A stretch of 7,724 nucleotides of DNA from Microbacterium sp. (GCA_003524435.1 DQHP01000183.1:1-7724); one strand, 5' to 3'; positions 1 to 5,489 are shown, counted from the first letter of the stretch. Notes: generated by a model not told the origin, from the sequence alone. Translations and numbers: made by a program.

Positions 1-402
1 GAGCAGGTGCAGCCCCGTGCCGGCGATCGCCAGGAGGGGCATGTTCGCCCCGCACGCCATGCCGATGGCGGCCACCACCCAGATGGTCGCCGCCGACGTC
101 AGCCCCGACACGGCGTTGTTCCGTACGAAGATCACGCCGGCACCAAGGAACCCGATCCCGGACACCACCTGCGCCGCGATGCGGGAGGGGTCGACCGCCA
201 CGTCCGGACCCAGCACCCCCTCGAACCCGTACGCCGAGATCAGCGTGAAGATCGCGGAACCGATCCCGACAAGGACGTGCGTGCGCAGCCCGGCGCTCTT
301 GAGTTTGCGGGAGCGCTCGACGCCGACGGCGAGCGACAGGACGAACGCCAGCGCGAGCAGACCGAGCTCGACGAGCAGGTGCGGATCCCACACGTAGCTC
401 AC
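1..402 (-). CDS. MgtC/SapB family membrane protein (partial, C-terminus off the left edge)
   Basis: The visible 134 residues are the N-terminal part of a MgtC/SapB-type integral membrane protein; family members usually exceed 200 residues. Family hallmarks, recalled from the family, are the G-x-E-R block (G27-V-E-R30) followed by GLRTH (38-42) and LVGIGSA (44-50), the segment SGIGFLGAGVIF (81-92), and GLTSAATIWVVAAIGMACG (100-118). Hydrophobic stretches at about 9-28, 43-60, 79-93 and 104-128 fit membrane helices. MgtC itself is linked to virulence and magnesium-limited growth in Salmonella, but many actinobacterial relatives have no known role. The start is not settled: GTG at 402 follows an in-frame stop (418-420) and has AGGA almost touching it, while GTG at 393 has that AGGA about 10 bases upstream. 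The gene is divergent from the GntR-type regulator, and a candidate operator lies just upstream. Family call is solid; substrate unknown. Confidence 0.88.
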   Translation of the reverse strand, partial: MSYVWDPHLLVELGLLALAFVLSLAVGVERSRKLKSAGLRTHVLVGIGSAIFTLISAYGFEGVLGPDVAVDPSRIAAQVVSGIGFLGAGVIFVRNNAVSGLTSAATIWVVAAIGMACGANMPLLAIAGTGLHLL

Positions 403-413
403 ATCCTGTCTTT

Positions 414-427
414 CATGTCAGCACAAT
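414..427. promoter_or_regulatory. Candidate GntR operator over the mgtC-like promoter
   Basis: The sequence CATGT-CAGC-ACAAT is an imperfect inverted repeat with the GT-N4-AC spacing typical of GntR/HutC-type operators. On the minus strand it overlaps a -10-like TATTGT (423-428), only about 20 bases upstream of the mgtC-like start. A similar site lies before the gntR gene at 531-544. A -35 box is not evident. Binding by the neighbouring regulator is inferred. Confidence 0.4.
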
Positions 428-530
428 AGCACTTTAAGCATCTGCGGCGGGGAAACGGCATCCGAGACCCGATTGCCGCGCCTCGCCGGGCGGGATCCCC
501 AGAAAAGAGGGGGATGGAGGCGATCGTATG

Positions 531-544
531 ATTGTCGCTACAAT
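531..544. promoter_or_regulatory. Candidate GntR operator and -10 box of the gntR gene
   Basis: ATTGT-CGCT-ACAAT is a perfect 5-bp inverted repeat with a 4-bp centre, matching the GT-N4-AC layout of GntR/HutC operators although the central TA is missing. Its right half forms a good -10 hexamer, TACAAT (539-544), 28 bp before the ATG. A repressor bound here would block its own promoter. No convincing -35 box is visible. Confidence 0.45.
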
Positions 545-572
545 ATGACTCCCTCACAGAAAGCGGAGAACC

Positions 573-1334
573 ATGGCCGATCTCGTCACCCCGTGGCCGA
601 ACGATCTCTTCGCGGATATCGACCGCACGGGCCCGGTCCCGCTGTACTTCCAGGTCTCCACCCGCCTGCAGAGCGCGATCCAATCCGGCGCGATCCCGGC
701 CGGCGCTCGCCTCGAGAACGAGGTTTCGATCGCCGAGCAGCTGGGTCTCTCGCGGCCCACCATCCGGCGCGCGATCCAGGAGCTCGTCGACAAGGGGCTC
801 CTCGTGCGGCGCCGAGGCATCGGCACCCAGGTCGTGCAGGGCTCCGTCACCCGCCAGGTCGAGCTCACCAGCCTGTTCGAAGACCTCCAGAGCGCCCACC
901 AAGAGCCGGGCACGCAGGTACTCACCCACGAGGTCATCCCGGCCTCGGAAGAGGTCGCGGCGGCCCTGGCTCTCTCCCCCGGCACCGAAGTCCTGCATCT
1001 CCGGCGCCGCCGGAGCACCGACGGCGTCCCGGTCGCAGTGCTGGAGAACTACCTTCCGCGCGAGTTCGCGAACATTTCCCGGGAGCAGCTCGAATCGCGG
1101 GGCCTCTATCAGGTGCTGCGTGCGCGAGGCGTCGCCATCCGGGTCGCCAAGCAGAAGATCGGAGCTCGCCGCTCGGAGGCGGACGAGCCTGATTTGCTGG
1201 GGATCGACGCGGGGGGACCGGTACTGACGATGGAGCGCATCTCGTTCGATCAGTCCGGCGCCGCGATCGAGTACGGACATCACTGCTACCGGCCCGACCT
1301 CTATCGCTTCGAGACCACACTCGTCGCCAAGTAG
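573..1334 (+). CDS. GntR family transcriptional regulator, HutC/UTRA type
   Basis: A 253-residue cytoplasmic DNA-binding protein, normal in length for the HutC subfamily. An N-terminal winged helix-turn-helix covers about 22-88: PLYFQVSTRLQSAI, the recognition-helix region SRPTIRRAIQEL (60-71), and the wing RRRGIGTQV (79-87). A UTRA ligand-binding domain follows, about 107-248, ending in the typical pattern ERISFDQSGAAIEYGHHCYR (221-240). UTRA domains usually bind small metabolites such as sugar phosphates, amino acids or histidine-pathway intermediates; the ligand here cannot be read from sequence. The ATG at 573 is supported by GGAGAA (565-570) and by the domain beginning at the usual distance. 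The gene is divergent from the mgtC-like gene, and GT-N4-AC repeats lie at both promoters, so auto-repression and control of the neighbour are likely but unproven. What it controlled downstream may be lost, since only a broken transporter gene follows. Confidence 0.93.
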   Translation: MADLVTPWPNDLFADIDRTGPVPLYFQVSTRLQSAIQSGAIPAGARLENEVSIAEQLGLSRPTIRRAIQELVDKGLLVRRRGIGTQVVQGSVTRQVELTSLFEDLQSAHQEPGTQVLTHEVIPASEEVAAALALSPGTEVLHLRRRRSTDGVPVAVLENYLPREFANISREQLESRGLYQVLRARGVAIRVAKQKIGARRSEADEPDLLGIDAGGPVLTMERISFDQSGAAIEYGHHCYRPDLYRFETTLVAK

Positions 1335-1367
1335 CATCGGGAGCCCCTGGGGCGGCGGACTCGACCT

Positions 1368-1426
1368 CCGTAGGCTGCGGATGCCGCGTCCGCGGAACAC
1401 GGAATCATCGCAGCATCCGCCTACGG
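1368..1426. repeat. Imperfect inverted repeat at the edge of the tauE remnant
   Basis: CCGTAGG (1368-1374) and CGGATGC (1378-1384) are complementary to CCTACGG (1420-1426) and GCATCCG (1413-1419), with a small bulge on the left side only. Inside is a smaller hairpin, CCGCG-TC-CGCGG (1384-1395). The right arm lies within the transporter remnant. An 11-bp direct repeat, CGGCGGACTCG, flanks it (1353-1363 and 1424-1434). It could act as a terminator for gntR, although no T-run follows, or mark the rearrangement that removed the 5' half of the transporter gene. Confidence 0.45.
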
Positions 1427-1750
1427 CGGACTCGCCGACTTCACCACAATGGTGGCGAATGCGGCGGGACCGGTCATGTCGATGCATTTCCTCGCCAAGC
1501 GCACGCCGGTGCAGGTGTTCCTCGGGACGTCGGCGTGGTTCTTCGCGATCGTCCACGTCGCCAAGGTGCCGTTCCTCGCCGGAATCGGACCCTTCGACAC
1601 CCAGACCCTGCTGATGGATGCCGTGTTCGTTCCGCTCGTCATCGTCGGCGCGTTCGCAGGGCTCTGGCTCGCGCGACGCATGAAGCAGCAGGTGTTCGAC
1701 CGCATCGTGATCGTGCTGACGATCACGATGCGATCTACCTGCTGTTCTGA
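1401..1750 (+). pseudogene. TauE/SafE-family anion exporter remnant (5'-truncated, frameshifted)
   Basis: Only the C-terminal part of a TauE/SafE-type membrane transporter is present, roughly 115 of the 250 or so residues usual for the family. Such proteins export sulfite, sulfoacetate or related anions. Read in the frame of the ATG at 1449, the segment gives AYGGLADFTTMVANAAGPVM, the conserved block that opens the second half of these proteins. Then come FLGTSAWFFAIVHVAKVPF, a hydrophobic helix FVPLVIVGAFAGLWLA, and FDRIVIVLTIT. That frame has a stop at 1371-1373 and no start codon before 1449, so the N-terminal half is gone. Near the end the frame changes: after ACG at 1725-1727 one base is missing, or two are extra, and the expected ending AIYLLF-stop continues from 1730 in another frame to TGA 1748-1750. 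Two independent lesions argue for decay. The helices it keeps could not form a full transporter. Confidence 0.78.
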
Positions 1751-1762
1751 CCAGACTCTTCG

Positions 1763-1829
1763 CAAGACTGCAATACCACGCCGAAACATCGGCGACCCGT
1801 CGCCGTCTCGGCGTGGTTTTGCAAGCTTG
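1763..1829 (+). terminator. Long stem-loop between convergent genes, probable terminator
   Basis: Two 22-base arms (1763-1784 and 1808-1829) are complementary at 19 positions and include an uninterrupted core ACCACGCCGA/TCGGCGTGGT. A second hairpin, CGGCGAC-CC-GTCGCCG (1790-1805), nests inside. On the plus strand the core stem runs into TTTT, so it fits the intrinsic terminator of the decayed transporter gene (stop at 1750). It also lies 13 bp beyond the stop codon of the minus-strand dehydrogenase, so it may stop both strands. The symmetry is unusually long for a simple terminator; a small mobile or recombination site is an alternative. Confidence 0.6.
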
Positions 1830-1842
1830 AGAAAGCGGTGGC

Positions 1843-2676
1843 CTAGCCGAGGAAGATGTCCGGGAACAGCCGGTCATCGGGGGTGCCTGGCACCGCCGCA
1901 TATCCCGACAAGTCGGTCACACCATCAGCTTCAAGCACGTCCTCGACGATCAGGCTCTGTCCGGTGTAGCCGCTGGCCTGCTTCGTGATGACGGCATACG
2001 CAGCATCCGCATAGATGTCCGGCGTGCGACTTGCGGCCATGACCTGGTCTCCGCCGAGCAGGTTCTGCACCGCAGCGGTCGCGATTGTCGTGCGCGGCCA
2101 TAGCGTGTTGGCGGCGATTCCATCCTCAGCGAATTCGGCAGCGAGCCCCAGCGTGACCATAGTCATTCCGAACTTTGCCAGCGAATAACCGGTGTGCGCG
2201 CCCAGCCACTTCGGCGTGGGGTTGAGCGGCGGTGACAGCGAAAGGATATGCGGGTTCTCCGACTCACGCAGTTGCGGAATCGCGGCGCGCGACAGCATGA
2301 ACGTGCCGCGGACGTTGACGTCCTGCATGAGGTCATACTTCTTCGCACCGAGATCGAGCGCGCGAGACAGGTCGATGACGCTCGCGTTATTGATGACGAT
2401 GTCGATGCCGCCGAATTCGCCCTGCGTCTTCATGACGGCTTCAGTGATGTCGTCATCTTCGCGCACGTCACCGACGATCGGCAGCGCCTGCCCGCCCGCC
2501 GCACGGATCTGCTCGGCCGCCGTATGGATCGTTCCTTCGAGCTTCGGATGCGGGGTGTCAGTTTTTGCGAGCATTGCAATGTTCGCGCCGTCAGCAGCGG
2601 CGCGAAGTGCGATCGCCAGCCCGATGCCGCGGCTACCGCCCGACATCAGAATCGTCTTGCCTGCCAGTGTGCTCAT
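1843..2676 (-). CDS. HSDL2-like short-chain dehydrogenase/reductase
   Basis: A 277-residue NAD(P)-dependent oxidoreductase of the SDR superfamily. The Rossmann glycine motif is GGSRGIG (13-19). NNAS lies at 96-99 and the active-site Asn at N121. The catalytic set is S148 in SPPLN, Y164 and K168 in YSLAK. Family-specific stretches resemble hydroxysteroid dehydrogenase-like protein 2 of animals and its bacterial relatives: KLEGTIHTAAEQI (45-57), HILSLSPPLN followed by GYSLAKFGM, LWPRTTIATAA with LLGG, and a C-terminal tail ending in DIFLG. The SCP2 lipid-binding domain of animal HSDL2 is absent. The true substrate is unknown; bacterial relatives are found in fatty-acid and acyclic-terpenoid breakdown. 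The ATG at 2676 is preferred because GAGGAG stands just upstream and the Rossmann strand begins a few residues in; an upstream in-frame extension would overlap the preceding gene. It follows the other SDR gene by 13 bp, indicating an operon. Confidence 0.92.
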   Translation of the reverse strand: MSTLAGKTILMSGGSRGIGLAIALRAAADGANIAMLAKTDTPHPKLEGTIHTAAEQIRAAGGQALPIVGDVREDDDITEAVMKTQGEFGGIDIVINNASVIDLSRALDLGAKKYDLMQDVNVRGTFMLSRAAIPQLRESENPHILSLSPPLNPTPKWLGAHTGYSLAKFGMTMVTLGLAAEFAEDGIAANTLWPRTTIATAAVQNLLGGDQVMAASRTPDIYADAAYAVITKQASGYTGQSLIVEDVLEADGVTDLSGYAAVPGTPDDRLFPDIFLG

Positions 2677-2689
2677 GATTCTCCTCGGG

Positions 2690-3451
2690 TCATTTCGGCG
2701 CCATGCGGATGGCGCCGTCCAGTCGGATGGTCTCGCCGTTGAGGTAGTCGTTCTCAACGATGTTCAGGGCCAGCGCAGCGTACTCGTCGGGGCGTCCGAG
2801 GCGTGCCGGGTACGGCACTTGCTGACCGAGCGATTGCTGTGCGGCTTCGGGCAGGCCGGCGAGCATCGGTGTCTCCATGATTCCCGGGGCGATCGTGCAG
2901 ACCCGGATGCCGTAACGAGCAAGCTCCCGCGCAACAGGAAGTGTCATCGCGTGCACGCCGCCCTTCGAGGCAGAGTAGGCGGGCTGACCGATCTGGCCGT
3001 CAAAGGCAGCGACCGATGCGGTGTTCACGATGACGCCACGCCCGCTGCTGTCGACCTCATCATTCTTGGCGATGATGGCGGATGCCTGCGAGATGACGTT
3101 GAACGTTCCGACGAGGTTGATCCGGACGACGCGTTCGAAGTCGGCAAGAACGGCGGGGTTGCCGTCGCGGTCGAGGACCTTGGCCGGCGGTGCGATGCCC
3201 GCGCAGTTGATGACGATACGCAGCGGGGCGGGCTCATTAGCCGCGGAGACGGCTGCCTTCACCTCATCAGCGTTTGTGACATCGGCAGGAGCGAAGGTTC
3301 CGTCGAGTTCGGCGGCGAGTTCTACGCCAGGTGAAGACGGCAGATCAAGCAGTGTGACATGCGCCCCAGCGGCGGCGAGCGCGCGTGCTGTTGCGAGGCC
3401 GAGCCCCGAGGCGCCACCCGTGATCAGAGCACCTGATCCCTTAATCTGCAT
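2690..3451 (-). CDS. 3-hydroxyacyl-CoA dehydrogenase type 2-like SDR (HSD17B10-like)
   Basis: A 253-residue classical SDR, about the length of the HSD17B10 family. These enzymes oxidise 3-hydroxyacyl-CoA, including 2-methyl-3-hydroxybutyryl-CoA of isoleucine breakdown, with NAD+. Visible are TGGASGLG (11-18), an acidic residue after the second strand (D36) that favours NAD over NADP, NCAG (82-85), N112, and the catalytic S146 in NTASVAAFDGQIG with Y159 and K163 in YSASK. The block GVIVNTASVAAF, the stretch TIAPGIMETPML and the C-terminal pattern LNGETIRLDGAIRM match the HSD17B10 subgroup closely. The ATG at 3451 is chosen for its AAGGAG box and because the Rossmann fold starts immediately; a longer frame to 3565 would run into the divergent gene. 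It is the first gene of a two-gene minus-strand operon with the HSDL2-like enzyme. The physiological substrate is inferred from the family. Confidence 0.93.
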   Translation of the reverse strand: MQIKGSGALITGGASGLGLATARALAAAGAHVTLLDLPSSPGVELAAELDGTFAPADVTNADEVKAAVSAANEPAPLRIVINCAGIAPPAKVLDRDGNPAVLADFERVVRINLVGTFNVISQASAIIAKNDEVDSSGRGVIVNTASVAAFDGQIGQPAYSASKGGVHAMTLPVARELARYGIRVCTIAPGIMETPMLAGLPEAAQQSLGQQVPYPARLGRPDEYAALALNIVENDYLNGETIRLDGAIRMAPK

Positions 3452-3492
3452 GTGTTCTCCTTCGAACGATCGTGCAACTGAGTTCCAGCTTA

Positions 3493-3503
3493 TGCGATTC
3501 GCA
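3493..3503. promoter_or_regulatory. Palindrome TGCGA-T-TCGCA in the divergent promoter region
   Basis: The 97-bp spacer between the SDR operon and the DUF488 gene (3452-3548) must hold both promoters. It contains this perfect 11-bp palindrome, an 8-bp palindrome ACGATCGT (3466-3473) and another, TGGCGCCA (3514-3521). Any could be an operator, but no regulator gene lies beside them and no clear -35/-10 pair was found on either strand. Confidence 0.25.
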
Positions 3504-3548
3504 GTCTCACGTCTGGCGCCAATCGCCACAGAGGTGTTGGGTGGAGAT

Positions 3549-3908
3549 ATGGAACTGCGTCGCAAGCGAGCCTACGATACCGCCGAAGCCTCGGACGGGT
3601 TCCGCGTGCTGGTTGACAGGCTGTGGCCGCGCGGAGTCTCGAAAGAGCACGCAGCTATTGATTTGTGGGCAAAAGACACCGCGCCCAGCCCCGAACTGCG
3701 CAAGGACTGGCACGCGGCATCCGATGACGACTGGAGCACGTATGCCGACCGGTACCGTGCTGAACTCGAAAACGAGACAGCGCCCGCACTTGAGTCGCTC
3801 GCGGGGCAGTTGCGCGAGCATCCGATCGTCACCCTCGTCTACGCCGCCCACGACGAGCAGCATAACCACGCCGTTGTGCTCGATGCGGCGCTGCGCGAAC
3901 TGCTGTGA
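3549..3908 (+). CDS. DUF488 (YeaO-like) family protein
   Basis: A 119-residue soluble protein of the DUF488/YeaO type, at the family's normal length. The blocks that define it are visible: an N-terminal KRAYD, FRVLVDRLWPRG (18-29), a central APSPELRKDW (45-54), a tyrosine/arginine-rich YADRYRAEL (65-73), and the C-terminal YAAHDEQHNHAVVL (98-111). No biochemical function is firmly established for the family, so none is given. The ATG at 3549 places the family's usual N-terminus correctly; the purine-rich GGTGGAG before it is only 2 bases away, so initiation may be weak. The frame is open much further upstream, but that part overlaps the divergent SDR gene and does not resemble the family. It is the first plus-strand gene of the middle block and is separated from the next by 154 bp containing repeat copy A. 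Confidence 0.88.
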   Translation: MELRRKRAYDTAEASDGFRVLVDRLWPRGVSKEHAAIDLWAKDTAPSPELRKDWHAASDDDWSTYADRYRAELENETAPALESLAGQLREHPIVTLVYAAHDEQHNHAVVLDAALRELL

Positions 3909-3963
3909 CCGCGACGAGTCGTGCACAACTCAAGCCCGTCCGCACGCGCACCCCAGCCCCATC

Positions 3964-4047
3964 CGCACAACTCCGGAGAATTTTCGCCGATCCGCATAGT
4001 TTCGGCCGCGGCAGCGACAACCACACCAGTTTCTCCGGAGTTATGCG
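3964..4047 (+). repeat. 84-bp intergenic palindrome-bounded repeat, copy A
   Basis: The element starts with CGCACAACTCCGGAGAA (3964-3980) and ends with its near-perfect inverse TTCTCCGGAGTTATGCG (4031-4047), with 16 of 17 positions pairing. Each arm contains the self-complementary CTCCGGAG. Inside the left half lies TTTTCGCCGATCCGCAT (3981-3997), which is identical in copy B. Ungapped alignment to copy B gives 63 of 84 identical bases by hand count, with only 3 differences in the first 34 and 1 in the last 20. It begins 56 bp after the DUF488 stop and ends 15 bp before the phosphotransferase ATG, just before its ribosome site (AGGAAGG, 4051-4057). It is thus probably transcribed as part of that gene's leader. 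Function unknown. Confidence 0.85.
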
Positions 4048-4062
4048 AGCAGGAAGGCCAGC

Positions 4063-4794
4063 ATGATGACGATTCCAACCACCGAAGTCGCTGTACCGGA
4101 GCAGGTGAGGTTGCTCGCGAGCGGTGCGTCACTACTGCCGGTGTGGCTGAACAACATCGGTGGGCTCACATTCCGCACTGACGACGGCCGCTATATCAAG
4201 TACGGCCCCCTCCACGACGAGGCCAGCATGCGTGATGAGGCGGAGCGCATGCGCTGGGCAGCGTCCTGGATCCGCGTCCCCGACGTCATCGAACAGGGTC
4301 AGGGCGATGAGCATGAGTGGCTTGTCACAGCAGCGATCGACGGTGAAAGCGCGGTCAACCCACGCTGGATCGCGGAACCGGCAATCGCTGTGCGCGCCGT
4401 CGGCGCAGGATTACGGATGCTGCATGACACATTGCCCGTCGAAGAATGCCCGTGGGATTGGGGAGTCACGTCGCGAATCGAGAATGCTGAGGCACGAGGC
4501 ATCCGGGTGTCCCCTGCTTTACTTGATGCACCATCGATCGATCGTCTCGTCGTCTGCCACGGCGATGCTTGCGTACCGAACACTCTGCTCGATGCGACGA
4601 CGGGCACACCGCTCGCCCATGTCGATCTCGCCGCCCTCGGCACCGCCGACCGGTGGGCGGACATCGCCGCCGCATCGATGAGCACCGAGTGGAACTACGG
4701 ACCCGGATGGGAGGATGCTCTCATCGAGGCATACGGCGTCATCCCCGACCGTGAGCGTCTCGCCTATTACCGCGACCTATGGAACGCAACCTGA
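4063..4794 (+). CDS. APH-like (aminoglycoside 3'-phosphotransferase family) kinase
   Basis: A 243-residue phosphotransferase of the APH/choline-kinase fold. Seen: an N-lobe lysine in the nucleotide-binding sheet (YIKYG, K46) with a possible partner E60, the catalytic loop VCHGDACVPNTLL (164-176; H166, D168, N173), and a metal-binding D188 in HVDLAALGTADRWADIA, followed by STEWNYGPGWEDALIEAYG (207-225). The layout is that of the APH(3') branch. However, D188 is followed by Leu-Ala where the resistance enzymes have D-x-G, and the protein is somewhat shorter than typical APH(3') enzymes. The substrate may therefore be something other than an aminoglycoside; a resistance phenotype should not be assumed. 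The ATG at 4063 has AGGAAGG 5 bases upstream; a second ATG follows directly. The MmcQ-type gene starts 11 bp after the stop, so the two are likely co-transcribed. Repeat copy A occupies the leader. Confidence 0.85.
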   Translation: MMTIPTTEVAVPEQVRLLASGASLLPVWLNNIGGLTFRTDDGRYIKYGPLHDEASMRDEAERMRWAASWIRVPDVIEQGQGDEHEWLVTAAIDGESAVNPRWIAEPAIAVRAVGAGLRMLHDTLPVEECPWDWGVTSRIENAEARGIRVSPALLDAPSIDRLVVCHGDACVPNTLLDATTGTPLAHVDLAALGTADRWADIAAASMSTEWNYGPGWEDALIEAYGVIPDRERLAYYRDLWNAT

Positions 4795-4805
4795 GGGAGC
4801 TCAAG

Positions 4806-5198
4806 ATGTCCCATCCTCTGATGTTCAGCGAAACCGATCCGTTCCTCGCTCGCGTGCGGGACATTGCCCTCACGTTCCCCGAGGCGGATGAGAAGGTCAG
4901 CCACGGGCGACCGGCCTTCTTCACGCAGAAGGTGTTCTGCTACTTCGGCGGTTCCGAGCGACTTGATGACGGGTGGCTCGCGCACGATGCGGCGATCGTC
5001 GTGCGGCCGGATCCGGATGATGCCCCCGCCCTGCACCAGGACCTAAGATTCTGGGTGCCGATGTACCTCGGCCCATCTGGATGGCTCGGCATCGATCTTG
5101 ACGACGCTACGGATTGGGCGGAGATCACCGAGTTGGTTGATGCGTCCTACCGGGTGACAGCGCCGCGGCGTCTTGTACGCGAGCTCGACGCGCGCTGA
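4806..5198 (+). CDS. MmcQ/YjbR family protein
   Basis: A 130-residue protein of the MmcQ/YjbR family, whose members have a CyaY-like fold and have been described as possible DNA-binding proteins; no clear function is known. The N-terminal family pattern is RDIALTFPEADEKVSHGRPAFF (18-39), followed by KVFCYFGG (42-49). The central strand AAIVVRPD (62-69) and the block VPMYLGPSGWLGIDLD (84-99) are also typical, as is the terminal helix around DASYRVTAPRRLVREL (112-127). The ATG at 4806 has GAGGGAG (4793-4799) at good spacing, and this site overlaps the stop codon of the phosphotransferase gene; an in-frame ATG at 4779 would overlap that gene and add residues unlike the family. It is the last gene of the plus-strand group, and a 291-bp convergent spacer follows. 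Confidence 0.87.
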   Translation: MSHPLMFSETDPFLARVRDIALTFPEADEKVSHGRPAFFTQKVFCYFGGSERLDDGWLAHDAAIVVRPDPDDAPALHQDLRFWVPMYLGPSGWLGIDLDDATDWAEITELVDASYRVTAPRRLVRELDAR

Positions 5199-5341
5199 TC
5201 CGCTTCCCGTTCTCTGGTGTACCCGTCCGGAGGTCCATAATTCCTCAAGACGCGCGCACAGTGGGCCTCGTGGGACACGCGGCACCGCTTCTGCGGCCAT
5301 TCGTGAGGAGTTGCGAACGTGAAGGGTGGGCGCCGTCCCTC

Positions 5342-5425
5342 CGCATAACTCCGGAGGTTTTTCGCCGATCCGCATGTTCTCCGTCGCCGCGAAGCCACCG
5401 CGGGTAGTTTCTCCGGAGTTACGCG
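5342..5425 (+). repeat. 84-bp intergenic palindrome-bounded repeat, copy B
   Basis: This is the second copy, in the same orientation and of the same length as the one at 3964-4047. The arms CGCATAACTCCGGAG (5342-5356) and CTCCGGAGTTACGCG (5411-5425) pair at 14 of 15 positions. The conserved core TTTTCGCCGATCCGCAT lies at 5359-5375. The middle (about 5376-5405) has diverged heavily from copy A, whereas both ends are nearly identical. Short internal pairing TTCGC/GCGAA (5361-5365 with 5389-5393) could extend the structure. It lies between two convergent genes, 143 bp after the MmcQ-type stop. The rest of the spacer (5199-5341) shows no gene or signal that I recognise. Confidence 0.85.
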
Positions 5426-5443
5426 GCGCAAACAGCAGCAACG

Positions 5444-5471
5444 AAAAACGGTGGCCCCGTCGGGCCGGGGC
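5444..5471 (-). terminator. Intrinsic terminator of the ECF transporter operon
   Basis: On the minus strand, downstream of the EcfT stop codon (5490-5492), GCCCCG-GCCCGA-CGGGGC (5471-5454) can form a strong 6-bp GC stem. It is followed after a 4-base gap and one G by a run of five T (5448-5444). This is the classic rho-independent layout. No comparable T-run exists on the plus strand, so it should act on the minus strand only. Confidence 0.65.
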
Positions 5472-5489
5472 GGCGTTGAGTGCACCGGC

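Noticed and set aside
1763..1829. Integron attC, dif or phage attachment site
   Set aside because: No integrase or recombinase gene is nearby, and the sequence does not fit the attC core sites or the actinobacterial dif consensus as I know them.
399..1901. A 500-residue open frame on the minus strand
   Set aside because: It runs antisense through the clear GntR gene and the exporter remnant, is rich in Arg and Asp without domain motifs, and is explained by high-GC codon bias keeping a complementary frame open.
1449..1988. Continuous plus-strand frame of 179 residues starting in the exporter remnant
   Set aside because: Only the first part (to about 1727) is exporter-like; beyond the frameshift it reads through a hairpin and then antisense to the HSDL2-like gene with no recognisable content.
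2192..3334. A 380-residue plus-strand open frame
   Set aside because: It is fully antisense to the two SDR genes, which have complete motifs, good ribosome sites and normal lengths.
5199..5341. Possible small gene in the convergent spacer
   Set aside because: Frames there lack a credible start with a ribosome site and carry no recognisable motif; left as non-coding.
3839..5441. Similar peptides read through the two 84-bp repeats (NSGE ... SPEL patterns)
   Set aside because: The likeness follows from the palindromic DNA, appears on both strands and lacks consistent starts or ribosome sites; the conservation is better explained at the DNA or RNA level.
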